Source: Planctomycetota bacterium (lineage in GTDB: Bacteria; Planctomycetota; Planctomycetia; Pirellulales; PNKZ01). Taken from it: a stretch of DNA of 37,451 nucleotides. The stretch spans positions 1 through 37,451 of the forward strand of contig JAFEBQ010000039.1 of the NCBI GenBank assembly GCA_018242585.1. Reading direction: 5' to 3'. Position 1 is the stretch's first letter, and each line of letters begins with the position of its first letter. Below, one piece after another: positions 8,449 to 17,411 of the stretch. Both the position numbers and the translations under genes were made by a program. The notes beneath the pieces are model-generated. The model ran no database searches. It was not told where the DNA came from and saw only the letters and a program-made list of their open reading frames with translations.

Positions 8449-10698
8449 ATGTCGTACCGCACGGTGGCTGGATCTTTGTTCGTGGGCGTCCTGAGCGGCG
8501 CCCTCCTCGTCGGCTGCAACCCTGCGGGGCCGCCAGCCAAGCCCACCGCCAGTAAATCCACCGAAGGTAAGTCAGCCGCAGGCGAGTGGGTAGCTTCGCC
8601 GGCCAAAGCGCCAGTGTCGGCCAAAGCGCCGGCTGCTAAGCCTGCCGCGCCGGCTGCCGAGACGAAACAGCCCGCTGAGGCAGGAGCCAAGGCCGAGGCG
8701 CCGGCTCCGGCCATCCAGTCCGCCGGAACGACACCGCCTTACCTGAAAGACGTGCCGCTGATCGCGCGCGACGTCTTGTTCGGCAACCCGGACAAGGCCG
8801 CCGCCCGGATGAGCCACGACTCGAAGCAGCTTGCTTACCTGGCCGCGGTGGATGGCGTGTTGAACGTCTGGGTCGGGCCGATCGACAACCCCGCCGCCGC
8901 CAAGCCGGTGACCAAGGATAAGAAGCGGGGCATTCACGGCTACTTCTGGGCCTATACCAACAAGCACGTCCTCTACACCCAGGATCAGGACGGCAACGAG
9001 AACGATCGGGTCTACGCCGTCGATCTGACCACGAACGAAACTCGCGACCTGACGCCGCTCGAAAATGTTCAGGCGCAAATCCAAGCCGTCAGCTTCAAGT
9101 TCCCTGACGAGTTGCTGGTCGGTCTGAACGATCGCGATCCACAGGTCCACGACGTTTATCGCGTGAACATCCAGACCGGCGAGCGGAAGCTGGTGCAGAA
9201 GAACGAGGAAAAGTTCAGCGGCTACGTGGCCGACGAGGATTTTCGCATTCGCTTCGCGGTTCGCTATTCGGACGACGGCGGGCGCGAGATTCTGGAGCCG
9301 GACGGAAGCGGCGGCTGGAAGACGTTCATGCGCGTGCCACAGGCCGACGCATTGACGACCGGGCCGGCCGGCTTCGACAAGACCGGCAACATCGTCTACC
9401 TGGAAGACAGTCGCGATCGCGACACGGCCGCGCTCTATTCGCTGGACCTGAAGACCGGCGCCAAGAAGCTGATCGCGGCCAACGACAAGGCGGACGTGGG
9501 GGCGATTCTCTCGCACCCGACCGAGAACACGGTCGAGGCCGTTTCGTTCACCTACACGCGGCAGCAATGGGAAGTCATCGACCCCAAGGTCGGCGAAGAC
9601 CTGCGTTACCTGCGGACGGTCGACGACGGCGATATTCAGATTCCCAGCCGCTCGCTCGACGACAAGAACTGGATCGTCGCCTATCTAAAGGACGACGGGC
9701 CGGTGCGGTACTACTTCTACCGTCGCGAGCCGCGCGAAGCGAAGTTCTTGTTTACCAATCGCAAGTCGCTCGAAGACCTGCCGCTGGTGAAGATGCACCC
9801 GATCGTGATCACCTCGCGCGACGGTTTGAACCTGGTCTGCTACCTGACCTTGCCGCCGGGGACCGACGACGACAACGACGCGCGCCCGGACAAACCGCTG
9901 CCAATGGTCCTCGACGTGCATGGCGGGCCGTGGTCGCGCGATTCCTGGGGCTTCAATTCCGAGCATCAACTGCTGGCCAACCGTGGCTACGCGGTGCTGG
10001 CCGTCAACTTTCGCGGCTCGACGGGATTGGGCAAATCGTTCCTCAACGCCGGCAACAAGGAGTGGGCGGCCAAGATGCACGACGACCTGCTGGACGCGGT
10101 CGACTATTGTGTCAAGCACGAGATCGCCGACCCCAAGCGCGTGGCGATTATGGGTGGCAGCTACGGCGGGTATGCCACGCTGGTCGGGCTGACCTTCACG
10201 CCCGACGTGTTCGCGTGCGGCATCGACGTGGTCGGCCCGTCGAACATTATCACGTTGTTGAACGCGATTCCGCCGTACTGGCAGACCGACATTCAGTTGT
10301 TCAAAGACCGGGTCGGCGACCACACCACCGAGGAGGGGCGGAAGTTTCTCACCGAGCGTTCGCCGCTGACGTACGTCGACAAGATCAAGCGGCCGCTGTT
10401 GATCGCGCAAGGGGCGAACGATCCGCGGGTGAAGAAGTCGGAAGCCGACCAGATCGTCCAGGCGATGGAAGCCAAGAAGATTCCGGTCATCTACTTGCTG
10501 TACCCCGACGAAGGGCACGGCTTCCGCCGCCCGGCGAACAACAAGAGCTACCAGGCCGTGCTCGAAGCGTTCCTGGCGAAACATCTGGGCGGGCGCTATC
10601 AGCCCATCGGCGGCGACTTCGCCGGCGCGACGATCAGCGTGCCCACCGGCGCGGACGACGTGCCCGGGCTGGTCCAGGCGCTGAAGGAGAAGAAGTAG
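8449..10698 (+). CDS. S9-family prolyl oligopeptidase-like lipoprotein
   Basis: 749 residues from the ATG at 8449, chosen over an upstream TTG because GGAG sits eight bases before it and because it yields a clean lipoprotein signal with lipobox LVGC (C23). Residues about 25-95 form an Ala/Pro/Lys-rich linker. A beta-propeller-like region follows, with repeated 'YSLDLKTGAKKLI' type blades. The C-terminal alpha/beta-hydrolase domain has the S9 nucleophile motif GGSYGGY (S571), D658 in GANDPRV and H690 in DEGHGF, a complete triad. It probably cleaves peptides on the outside of a membrane. The propeller and catalytic domain match dipeptidyl-peptidase/acylaminoacyl-peptidase types; exact specificity is unknown. 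Confidence 0.9.
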   Translation: MSYRTVAGSLFVGVLSGALLVGCNPAGPPAKPTASKSTEGKSAAGEWVASPAKAPVSAKAPAAKPAAPAAETKQPAEAGAKAEAPAPAIQSAGTTPPYLKDVPLIARDVLFGNPDKAAARMSHDSKQLAYLAAVDGVLNVWVGPIDNPAAAKPVTKDKKRGIHGYFWAYTNKHVLYTQDQDGNENDRVYAVDLTTNETRDLTPLENVQAQIQAVSFKFPDELLVGLNDRDPQVHDVYRVNIQTGERKLVQKNEEKFSGYVADEDFRIRFAVRYSDDGGREILEPDGSGGWKTFMRVPQADALTTGPAGFDKTGNIVYLEDSRDRDTAALYSLDLKTGAKKLIAANDKADVGAILSHPTENTVEAVSFTYTRQQWEVIDPKVGEDLRYLRTVDDGDIQIPSRSLDDKNWIVAYLKDDGPVRYYFYRREPREAKFLFTNRKSLEDLPLVKMHPIVITSRDGLNLVCYLTLPPGTDDDNDARPDKPLPMVLDVHGGPWSRDSWGFNSEHQLLANRGYAVLAVNFRGSTGLGKSFLNAGNKEWAAKMHDDLLDAVDYCVKHEIADPKRVAIMGGSYGGYATLVGLTFTPDVFACGIDVVGPSNIITLLNAIPPYWQTDIQLFKDRVGDHTTEEGRKFLTERSPLTYVDKIKRPLLIAQGANDPRVKKSEADQIVQAMEAKKIPVIYLLYPDEGHGFRRPANNKSYQAVLEAFLAKHLGGRYQPIGGDFAGATISVPTGADDVPGLVQALKEKK

Positions 10699-10803
10699 GC
10701 GGCGAGTGCGGAATGATGAGTGATGAATGATGAGTGCCGGCAGGAGCCGCCGACGTAAGTTGGCGGTTGGCATGGTGCGCGATTGAGCGTCCAAGGGGGC
10801 TGT

Positions 10804-11091
10804 ATGTTCGTCGTGCTACTTCAGATGCTCGGCGTGGCATGCATGCAGACACTAATAGGATTCTTACTCGTTCGTCAACAGGTTCTTTATGGCACAGGGC
10901 TGCGAAACGAGTTGATCGTTCTCGGGCCGCCTTTGGTTGGAATCGTCGTCGATACATTGCTCTTGTTGCGAGCGAAGGCGTTCCCAACCAGCGCAACCGG
11001 ACTAACGATGGCGTTGATTCTTTCGGCGGTCATTTCTAGCGCAGCGCTTTATGTGGCAATGTTCTTTGCGTTCAATACTTATGGCTCCTAA
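10804..11091 (+). CDS. Small three-helix membrane protein, unknown function
   Basis: 95 residues from the ATG at 10804, preceded by AAGGGGG about four bases upstream. Three hydrophobic stretches are visible: FVVLLQMLGVACMQTLIGFL, IVLGPPLVGIVVDTLLLL, and LTMALILSAVISSAALYVAM. I do not recognise the family. Base composition is visibly more AT-rich than the flanking peptidase and FKBP genes, which may indicate a recent arrival or weak selection. It stands alone between convergent genes. Confidence 0.6.
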   Translation: MFVVLLQMLGVACMQTLIGFLLVRQQVLYGTGLRNELIVLGPPLVGIVVDTLLLLRAKAFPTSATGLTMALILSAVISSAALYVAMFFAFNTYGS

Positions 11092-11093
11092 GT

Positions 11094-11156
11094 CGCTCGT
11101 AGCGCGACGTCTTTACCCTCCCCCAGCCCCTCCCTGGCAGGGAGGGGTGTTCATCG
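11094..11156. repeat. CCCTCCC palindromic repeat, copy 2
   Basis: The stem CCCCTCCCT/AGGGAGGGG with loop GGC lies at 11127-11147, preceded by CGCTCGTAG and followed by TGTTCATCG, in the same order as copy 1 at 4867-4930. It starts just after the stop of the small membrane protein gene. Confidence 0.75.
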
Positions 11157-11204
11157 TTTGTCGCCGAGGACCGATCGATTTGTTGAGCGCGAATCGTGCA
11201 TGCG

Positions 11205-11245
11205 CAAAAAAAGAGCCGGCAGCGCTGATTGCGCTGCCGGCTCTT
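11205..11245 (-). terminator. Rho-independent terminator of the FKBP gene
   Basis: A perfect 15-base-pair stem (11211-11225 with 11231-11245) and a 5-base loop are followed, on the minus strand, by a run of T residues. It lies 30 bases past the FKBP stop codon. Confidence 0.92.
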
Positions 11246-11274
11246 GTAGTTAACACGTCAAAGCGATCGACGAA

Positions 11275-11967
11275 CTACTGGTTGATCCCCAGCAATTCGA
11301 TCTCGAAGATCAGCGTCGCGGCGGGCGGAATCACCGGCGGGCGGCCTTGATCCTTGTAGGCCAGGTTCGACGGGATGTACAGCGTCCACTTGTCGCCGAT
11401 CTTCATCATCGGCAGCGCTTCGATCCAGCCCTGCACGAACTGATCGACTCGCATCGTCAACGGCTTCCCTTCGCGCGTCGAGTTGGCGAACTCCTGGCCG
11501 CTGAGCAGCTTGCCGCTGTAGTTCACCGTCACGGTGTCGGTCGGCTTGGGCGAGGCGCCGTTCCCTTGCTTGAGCACTTTGTATTGCAGTCCGCTGGGCA
11601 GGGTGACCACGCCCGGCTGCTTGGCGTTCTGGGCCAGGAAGGCGTCCCCTTCGGCCTTGTTCTTCTCGGTCACTTCCTTCATCTGGGTGTTCATCATTTC
11701 TTGTTCGAATTGGCCAATCACTTGTTCCATCTCGGCGTCGGTCAGGGCCGGCTCGGCGCCGGCGGCCGCGTCGCGCAGGCCGCGGACGAGCATGTCGGTG
11801 TCGATCTTCCCTTTCAGGTTGCGGCCCAGGCTCGAGCCGATGGCGTAGCTGTACTTTTGTTTGACGTCGGCAAAGGTGACCTTGCCGGCCGGCGCAGGCA
11901 CTTGGGCCTCGGCCGCGGCTGCCAGCAGCGAGCCGACGGCCACGACAATCAGGGCGCGGAGCATCAT
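11275..11967 (-). CDS. Exported FKBP-type peptidyl-prolyl cis-trans isomerase
   Basis: 230 residues from the ATG at 11967, where AGGA lies seven bases upstream; the longer open frame to 12042 lacks such a site and would bury the signal peptide. A signal peptide ends around AAAAEAQ. The N-terminal half is helical and acidic (SYAIGSSLGRNLKGK, then a Gln/Glu-rich stretch), matching the dimerisation domain of Mip/FkpA proteins. The C-terminal half is an FKBP domain, with VTVNYSGKLLSGQEFANS, VQGWIEALPMMKIGDKW and YIPSNLAYKDQG. It should speed prolyl isomerisation and folding in the periplasm. It is a single-gene unit with its own terminator. Confidence 0.93.
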   Translation of the reverse strand: MMLRALIVVAVGSLLAAAAEAQVPAPAGKVTFADVKQKYSYAIGSSLGRNLKGKIDTDMLVRGLRDAAAGAEPALTDAEMEQVIGQFEQEMMNTQMKEVTEKNKAEGDAFLAQNAKQPGVVTLPSGLQYKVLKQGNGASPKPTDTVTVNYSGKLLSGQEFANSTREGKPLTMRVDQFVQGWIEALPMMKIGDKWTLYIPSNLAYKDQGRPPVIPPAATLIFEIELLGINQ

Positions 11968-12173
11968 CGAGCGATCCTTTCTGTTCCGGACGAATTCGGG
12001 TGAGCGGCCGCCGATTGACCAGTGGCGGGGGCGGCCAAGCATGGCATTCTAGGAGAATCGCCCCGCCGCGGAGAGGCGGATTTTCCGAAAAATGCTAGCG
12101 TCGCCCGGGTCTTAATGAGCCGTGTCAGCGCAAACATTTCATAAGCTCAAGCGGTTTTCGTGGGACTAAATCG

Positions 12174-12274
12174 GGGTGGCACGTCCCAAGCGCAGCGCAG
12201 GGCGTGGGGAATCGCCAATGAAATACTGGTGTCGATACAAGCTTCCCCACGCCCGAAGGACGGGCGTGCCACCC
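12174..12274. repeat. GGGTGGCACG inverted repeat
   Basis: Outer arms GGGTGGCACG (12174-12183) and CGTGCCACCC (12265-12274) pair perfectly, and inner arms GGGCGTGGGGA and TCCCCACGCCC pair again around an AT-richer centre. This looks like a non-autonomous palindromic repeat and lies downstream of trpE. Confidence 0.65.
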
Positions 12275-12301
12275 TGATGCTGGGGCGTGTAAAAAAACGC
12301 G

Positions 12302-13837
12302 TTAGCGGCGGCCGGCCACGCGAGCTTCGGTCACTTCGATGGCTTTGAGCATGCCTCGGGCTTTGTTGAGCGTTTCCTGGTATTCGCTCTCGGGATCGCT
12401 GTCGGCCACAATTCCAGCGCCCGCCTGGACATAGGCCGTGCCGTTCTGAATGACCATGGTCCTTAACGCGATGCAGGTGTCCATGTTCCCGTTGAAGTCG
12501 ATGTAGCCGACCGCGCCGGCATAGGGACCGCGGCGGTGGGGTTCGAGCTCGTCGATGATTTGCATGGCCCGGACCTTGGGCGCGCCACTGACCGTGCCAG
12601 CCGGCAAGCAGGCCCGCAGCGCGTCGAACGAATCGAGCCCCGGCGACAACTCGCCGGTCACGTTCGAGGTGATGTGCATGACGTGGCTATAGCGCTCGAT
12701 GGTCATCACATCGGTCAACTGCACCGAGCCGTAGCGCGCCACGCGCCCTACGTCGTTGCGACCCAAGTCGACCAGCATCACGTGCTCGGCTCGCTCCTTG
12801 GGATCGGCCAACAGCTCTTCGGCGAGCCGGTGGTCTTCTTCCTCGGTGGCGCCGCGCTTGCGCGTGCCCGCCAGGGGGCGAACCGTGACGTGTCCCGCGA
12901 CGACGCGAACCATGATCTCGGGCGAACTGCCGACCAGCGTGGCGTCGGGCGTGCGCAGATAGAACATGAACGGGCTGGGGTTCACCACCCGCAATGTGCG
13001 ATAGATTTCAAACGGCGCGGCCGAAATTTTGGTCTTGAGCCGCTGGCTGAGGACGACCTGAAAGATGTCGCCGGCGCGGATGTAATCTTTGGCCTTCTCG
13101 ACGATCCCCAGGAAATCTTCGCGGCGGAAGTTCGATTCAAAATTGACCCGCGGCGCGCCGGCCACGCTGATGTCGGCCAATTTCAGATCGTCGCCCGGGT
13201 GCGCCAACGTCTCGACCAGCCGGTCGACCTCGGCGCAGGCTTCGCGGTAGGCCGATTGCAAATCTTCCCGGTGCTCATCGAGTCGAGCCATCGCGACCAC
13301 CGTGATCGTCTTGTTCACATGGTCGAACACGACCATCGAGTCAAAGAAGGCAAACGACAGGTCGGGCAAATGCCGATCGTCCTGGGGCGCGTGGGGCAGG
13401 TGTTCAACGTAACGCACGGTGTCATAGCCGGCGTAGCCGACCGCGCCGCTGCAGAACGGTGGCAGCTCGGGCACCACGGCCGCGCGCCAGGCATCGACTT
13501 CTTGTTTCAACACGGCCAGCGGATCGTCGACCTGCCGGGTTTCCTTCTTGGGCTCACCCTGGTCGCTAAAGACGGTCTTGGTGACCTGCTGGCCGCGGGC
13601 TTCGATCAGTTGAAAGGGCCGAGCCGAGAGAAAGCTGTACCGGCCGACCTTCTCGCCACCGACGACGCTTTCGAACAAGCATGCGCACGCGCCGGCGTCG
13701 AGCCGATGAAAGGCGGTCACCGGCGTCAGCGTGTCACCGGTCAGCCGGCGCCACACCGGCACCAGATGCACACCGGCGGCCAGTTGCTCGAACGTCTTGA
13801 AGTCAGGCAAGTGCGTCACGGCAAACTCCGAAGTCAT
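12302..13837 (-). CDS. trpE: Anthranilate synthase component I
   Basis: 511 residues. The chorismate-binding domain is clear: [37 protein letters not shown] and [19 protein letters not shown]. The N-terminal domain has [16 protein letters not shown], where LFES matches the tryptophan-binding LLES feedback motif with one change. The enzyme makes anthranilate from chorismate using ammonia from a TrpG partner. No trpG or other trp gene is nearby, so it is unlinked here. PabB is an alternative, but the [10 protein letters not shown] wording and length favour TrpE. A palindromic repeat ends two bases before the start codon, so the only Shine-Dalgarno-like bases (GGTGA) belong to the repeat and are unusually close to the ATG. 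Confidence 0.93.
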   Translation of the reverse strand: MTSEFAVTHLPDFKTFEQLAAGVHLVPVWRRLTGDTLTPVTAFHRLDAGACACLFESVVGGEKVGRYSFLSARPFQLIEARGQQVTKTVFSDQGEPKKETRQVDDPLAVLKQEVDAWRAAVVPELPPFCSGAVGYAGYDTVRYVEHLPHAPQDDRHLPDLSFAFFDSMVVFDHVNKTITVVAMARLDEHREDLQSAYREACAEVDRLVETLAHPGDDLKLADISVAGAPRVNFESNFRREDFLGIVEKAKDYIRAGDIFQVVLSQRLKTKISAAPFEIYRTLRVVNPSPFMFYLRTPDATLVGSSPEIMVRVVAGHVTVRPLAGTRKRGATEEEDHRLAEELLADPKERAEHVMLVDLGRNDVGRVARYGSVQLTDVMTIERYSHVMHITSNVTGELSPGLDSFDALRACLPAGTVSGAPKVRAMQIIDELEPHRRGPYAGAVGYIDFNGNMDTCIALRTMVIQNGTAYVQAGAGIVADSDPESEYQETLNKARGMLKAIEVTEARVAGRR

Positions 13838-13839
13838 TC

Positions 13840-14005
13840 TTCACCGCAAAGACGCAAAGGTCGCAAAGAAGAAGATTAAACGCAGAGGGCGCAGAGAACC
13901 GCTGAGAAAAACCCATTTCGACAATTCTTCTCTGCGACTCTTCGCGTCCTCTGCGATTCAAATGTTCCTTTATTCTCTTTGCGACCTTTGCGTTTTTGCG
14001 GTGAA
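13840..14005. repeat. CGCAAAGACGCAAAG inverted repeat, copy A
   Basis: One end reads TTCACCGCAAAGACGCAAAG and the other is its near complement ending in TTTTTGCGGTGAA. Internal arms pair as well (CGCAGAGGGCGCAGAGAA with TTCTCTGCG and CCTCTGCG). A second copy lies at 17245-17399. This is a recognisable class of intergenic palindromic element; here it occupies half of the trpE upstream gap. The remaining bases to 14163 show nothing identifiable. Confidence 0.8.
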
Positions 14006-14163
14006 CTCAATCTGAAGAGGCGCGAACAGGCTCGGGGTTCGGACCCGATGCGCGCCGCGGGCGGTGCCAGCTTATTCGCCCGGGGGCGGTGTGAGAACCC
14101 CGGTCGTGTCGGCACTTGGGGCAGGGGATCGTCTGTGCCGGGGCTTTGACGCTGGGCAAACTT

Positions 14164-15186
14164 TTACGGCAGGGCGATCTTGGCCAGATAGATGCTCGTC
14201 TTGCCATCGTGCGACGAGTAGTAGCTCATCCACAACTGCTTGTCGTGCCAGACCAGGCCTGGGTAGCTGTTATCGCCGCTGCTGGGCAAGGTGAGCACTG
14301 GTTCGTAGCTGGTCGTGGTCATTCGCGCCAGCACCGTGCGCGGGCCCTCGGGCGTGTGCGACCGGCTGCCGGCCCACATCGCGCCATCGGGCAAGATGAT
14401 GAAGTTCGGGCCACCTAGCCGGGCGTCGATCTCGGTCCAGTTCCACTTGTCGTACGGGGGCGCGCTGGTACCGATCCAGCCGTGCTGGTTCCCCCCTTCA
14501 CGTCGCAACAGCGCCACGGCCGTGTCGTCGTCACGAAAGCGGACGGTACACTCGTTGGGACGCCCTGGGGCGTCGACTTTGGCCAGCTCGCGCCACTTCA
14601 CGCCGTCGTCGCTCGTGACCCAGCGCAACGGCCATTCCTCGGTCGAGTCGCGCGGCTTGCCGACGTACGACATGCCGTAAGCGCGTCCCTTGTGCCAGGT
14701 AACACGCCAGAGCCAGTGTCCTTCGTCCAACACGCGCTCGGGGGCCGACCATTTGGCGCCGTCGGCCGAGAACAGCACCCGAGGCTGGCGACCTTGCAGC
14801 GTCTTGGTGCCGCGATAGAGCGAGCCGCCGGCGACGATCATCAAGCGGCCGTCGGGCGTGATCGAGAACTTGGGATCGCGCAGGTCGATTCCTTTCTCCG
14901 TGACGCCGGCCACGCTGCGCCATTCGCGACCATCGGCCGAACGGAGCACGCGAATCATCCCATCGCCGCCGACGTGCTCGTCGGCTTCGCGAAACGTGCA
15001 ATACCAGGCGTCGCGAAAGCGAATCAGGTCGGTGAAGGCATTGTGCTTGCCCGCGTCCCAGATTCGTTCAACTGACAGCAACTTGGGAGCGTCGGTCGAG
15101 GGGGCCTTGTCGGCGGCGCGCGCCTGGCCGGCGGCGAACAGGCTGAGCACGGCGAAACAGAGCGTGAATCGAATGGATCGGAGCAT
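14164..15186 (-). CDS. Secreted sialidase-like beta-propeller protein
   Basis: 340 residues. A signal peptide ends at QARA (about residue 24). Three Asp-box-like motifs of the form S-x-DG-x-x-W are visible: RSADGREW, FSADGAKW and TSDDGVKW. These mark six-bladed sialidase/BNR propellers. FRDAWYCTFRE and the late YPGLVWHDKQLWMSYYSSHDG also fit exo-alpha-sialidase-like proteins. Many planctomycete members act on unknown sulfated or acidic glycans, so true sialidase activity is not established. AGGAAG lies seven bases before the start. Just downstream the sequence runs toward trpE on the same strand across a repeat. Confidence 0.75.
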   Translation of the reverse strand: MLRSIRFTLCFAVLSLFAAGQARAADKAPSTDAPKLLSVERIWDAGKHNAFTDLIRFRDAWYCTFREADEHVGGDGMIRVLRSADGREWRSVAGVTEKGIDLRDPKFSITPDGRLMIVAGGSLYRGTKTLQGRQPRVLFSADGAKWSAPERVLDEGHWLWRVTWHKGRAYGMSYVGKPRDSTEEWPLRWVTSDDGVKWRELAKVDAPGRPNECTVRFRDDDTAVALLRREGGNQHGWIGTSAPPYDKWNWTEIDARLGGPNFIILPDGAMWAGSRSHTPEGPRTVLARMTTTSYEPVLTLPSSGDNSYPGLVWHDKQLWMSYYSSHDGKTSIYLAKIALP

Positions 15187-15551
15187 GGTGTTACTTCCTG
15201 TGGGGCGTATCGCGCGGTGGGGGCGTCGGCGTGGCCGTTGTAAGCGGCCAACTGTCCGTCGCTAGTATGACGCGCGGCATTGCCGCTGGCGACACGTCAG
15301 TTTGCCGTGTTTTACCCGGCGCGTTGTCGCGTGGATGACTCTGATACCCGCCTTACCGCCGCACGAGTGGTTGCGCGCCGTGGCCGACGCAATTGTATCA
15401 CTTGCAAGCGGTTACAACTCGCCGCCGCCGCCGCGTCCCCGTTGACACCTAGGGCGCGACTGTTAGAATTCCGATGCGTTAAGCCCCCCTTTGTGGTTTG
15501 CAGCCCCCCGATCTCCTTGCGCGCCAGCCACGATTTATCCAGCGACGGTCC
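15187..15551. other. Divergent intergenic region between the sialidase-like gene and mcsA
   Basis: The 365 bases contain the mcsA promoter (described separately) and presumably that of the sialidase-like gene. Several GC-rich short palindromes are present around 15270-15300, but no gene or RNA is recognised. Confidence 0.5.
15442..15469 (+). promoter_or_regulatory. Sigma70-type promoter for mcsA-mcsB
   Basis: A perfect -35 box TTGACA (15442-15447) is followed after 16 bases by TAGAAT (15464-15469). Transcription would begin about 75 bases before the mcsA ATG. No CtsR-like operator (direct heptad repeats) is seen. Confidence 0.65.
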
Positions 15552-16052
15552 ATGAAGTGCCAGAAGTGCGACAAGCCGGCTAAGTTCCACATCACCGAGC
15601 TGATCGGCGGCAAGCCGAAAGAGCTTCACGTGTGCGAGGAACACGCGCGCGAATACCTGTCCGAGTCGGAAGGGGAGCAGACGACTCCCACTCTGACCGG
15701 TCCGTTGGCCCAGCATCTGGCCGTGGGCCAGACGGCCGAAGAGCTGCAGCGGCTCGATCAGCAAGCCTGCCCAACTTGTGGGATCACGTTCTACGAGTTC
15801 CGCAATCAAGGTCGGCTGGGGTGCCCGCACGACTATGTCTTCTTTCAGAAAGAACTCGACCCGCTGTTGTTAAACATTCACGGCGAGCTCGAGCACGTGG
15901 GCAAGCGCCCCAAGCGGAGCCACGGTAGCACCGACCGGCAGACCGACTTGATCCGCTTGCGGCGCGAGTTGAAAGAGGCGGTGCAGGCGGAAGAATACGA
16001 ACGGGCGTCGAAGCTGCGCGACGAAATCAGGCAAATCGAAGGCGGCAAATAG
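15552..16052 (+). CDS. mcsA: McsA, activator of protein-arginine kinase
   Basis: 166 residues from the ATG at 15552. Zinc-binding pairs are visible: C3-x-x-C6, C28-x-x-H31, C73-x-x-C76 and C91 in CPHD. The C-terminal third (about 131-165) is a UVR motif, with LRRELKEAVQAEEYERASKLRD. This domain order matches McsA. In Bacillus-type systems McsA binds and activates McsB, which marks damaged proteins with phosphoarginine for ClpCP. The mcsB gene follows 83 bases downstream. An upstream TTG-started frame would overlap the promoter region, so the ATG is preferred. Confidence 0.9.
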   Translation: MKCQKCDKPAKFHITELIGGKPKELHVCEEHAREYLSESEGEQTTPTLTGPLAQHLAVGQTAEELQRLDQQACPTCGITFYEFRNQGRLGCPHDYVFFQKELDPLLLNIHGELEHVGKRPKRSHGSTDRQTDLIRLRRELKEAVQAEEYERASKLRDEIRQIEGGK

Positions 16053-16135
16053 CGGGCTAGCGCAAAACAAATCAGCAGTGGCGAATCAACGAGCCAGGGC
16101 CAACGTGGCCGGCTCGCTAACGGTTAGGACGGGCT

Positions 16136-17209
16136 GTGAATATCGACGACTTTTCACGCGGATGCGGAGAATGGCTGCGCGGCGCCGGCCCCGAGTCGGA
16201 CATCGTGATCAGCACGCGCATTCGGCTGGCCCGCAACCTGGCCGAGTTCCCCTTCATCAGCAAGGCTTCGAACGCCGACCGTGCGGAGATCGAGCGAACG
16301 CTCAAGGAACGCGTCACGCAAGACTCGTGGGACGCGCCGTTGTTCTATGTGGACGTGGCCAAGCTTGAATCGATCGATCGCCAGTTTTTGGTCGAACGGC
16401 AATTGATCAGCCGCGAACTGGCCGAAGGGGAGCACGCCCGCGGCGTGGCCATCGACCCCGACGAGCGGGCCTCAGTGATGATCAACGAGGAAGATCATCT
16501 GCGCTTGCAGGTGATGAAGAGCGGGCTCGACCTGCAAGCCGCCTGGGACACGATCAACGCGATTGACGACCACTTGGAAGAGTCGGTGACCTACGCCTTT
16601 CACGAGCGGCTGGGCTATTTGACCGCTTGCCCCACGAACGTCGGCACGGGCATGCGGGTGAGCGTGATGCTCCACCTGCCGGCATTAGTCATCACGCGGC
16701 AGATCGACAAGCTGTTCCGTTCGCTACAGAAAATCAGCCTGGCGGTGCGGGGTTTGTACGGCGAAGGCTCGCAGGCGATGGGGGACTTTTACCAGATTTC
16801 GAACCAGATCACCCTCGGCCGTTCGGAAGCCGACTTGCTTAAACAGGTGGGTGACGTGGTGCCGACGATCATCGAATACGAACGCAAAGCGCGCGAGTTC
16901 CTGGTCCGCGAAAGCCACGAGAACCTGCACGATCGGGTGAGCCGGGCGTTTGGCATTCTGCGCACGGCCCAGACGATCAGCTCGGAAGAGACGATGCACC
17001 TGTTGAGCAGCGTGCGAATGGGCGTGAACCTGGGGCTGATCCACGATTTGGAGATCCCGGTGCTGAACCAATTGTTCATTCACACCCAGCCGGCCCACCT
17101 GCAAAAACTGCGCGGGGTCGAGTTGGACACCGCCGATCGGAACATCGAACGGGCGCGCTATCTACGCGGCGCGCTGAACAAGGCCGACGGCGACGCCAGC
17201 CGCAACTGA
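16136..17209 (+). CDS. mcsB: McsB protein-arginine kinase
   Basis: 357 residues from a GTG start preceded by GGACGGG. The ATP:guanido phosphotransferase fold is shown by STRIRLARN (26-34), NEEDHLRLQ (118-126), which is the McsB form of the substrate-binding acidic loop, and ACPTNVGTGMR (164-174) with the conserved cysteine C165. The C-terminal helix contains RNIERA (335-340) where the phosphoarginine-binding RDxxRA motif of Bacillus McsB would be; Asp is replaced by Asn. Known McsB phosphorylates arginine side chains and so tags proteins for ClpCP. Neither ctsR nor clpC is adjacent, unlike the Firmicute operon. Confidence 0.93.
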   Translation: MNIDDFSRGCGEWLRGAGPESDIVISTRIRLARNLAEFPFISKASNADRAEIERTLKERVTQDSWDAPLFYVDVAKLESIDRQFLVERQLISRELAEGEHARGVAIDPDERASVMINEEDHLRLQVMKSGLDLQAAWDTINAIDDHLEESVTYAFHERLGYLTACPTNVGTGMRVSVMLHLPALVITRQIDKLFRSLQKISLAVRGLYGEGSQAMGDFYQISNQITLGRSEADLLKQVGDVVPTIIEYERKAREFLVRESHENLHDRVSRAFGILRTAQTISSEETMHLLSSVRMGVNLGLIHDLEIPVLNQLFIHTQPAHLQKLRGVELDTADRNIERARYLRGALNKADGDASRN

Positions 17210-17244
17210 CGCCGGCCGCAATTTGGCCTGTCGCGGTTCTTTTG

Positions 17245-17399
17245 TTCACCGCAAAGACGCAAAGATCGCAAAGAAAATACAATAGAGCACTTGAATCGCA
17301 GAGGGCGCTGAGAGTCACAGAGAAGGATTGCTTAAATCGTCTTTCTCCGCGTTTCAAATTCCGGCTTTGTCTTCGCGTCCTTTGCGTCTTTGCGGTTCA
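17245..17399. repeat. CGCAAAGACGCAAAG inverted repeat, copy B
   Basis: It starts with TTCACCGCAAAGACGCAAAG and ends with CTTTGCGTCTTTGCGGTT, with inner segments resembling copy A at 13840-14005. It fills the gap between the convergent mcsB and coaD genes and could fold into a long hairpin. Confidence 0.8.
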
Positions 17400-17411
17400 A
17401 ATTCCTGCGGA

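Noticed and set aside
9685..10794. 369-codon minus-strand frame opposite the S9 peptidase
   Set aside because: It overlaps the complete catalytic domain and has no family likeness.
12536..13879. 447-codon plus-strand frame opposite trpE
   Set aside because: Shadow of trpE; it also runs into the palindromic repeat.
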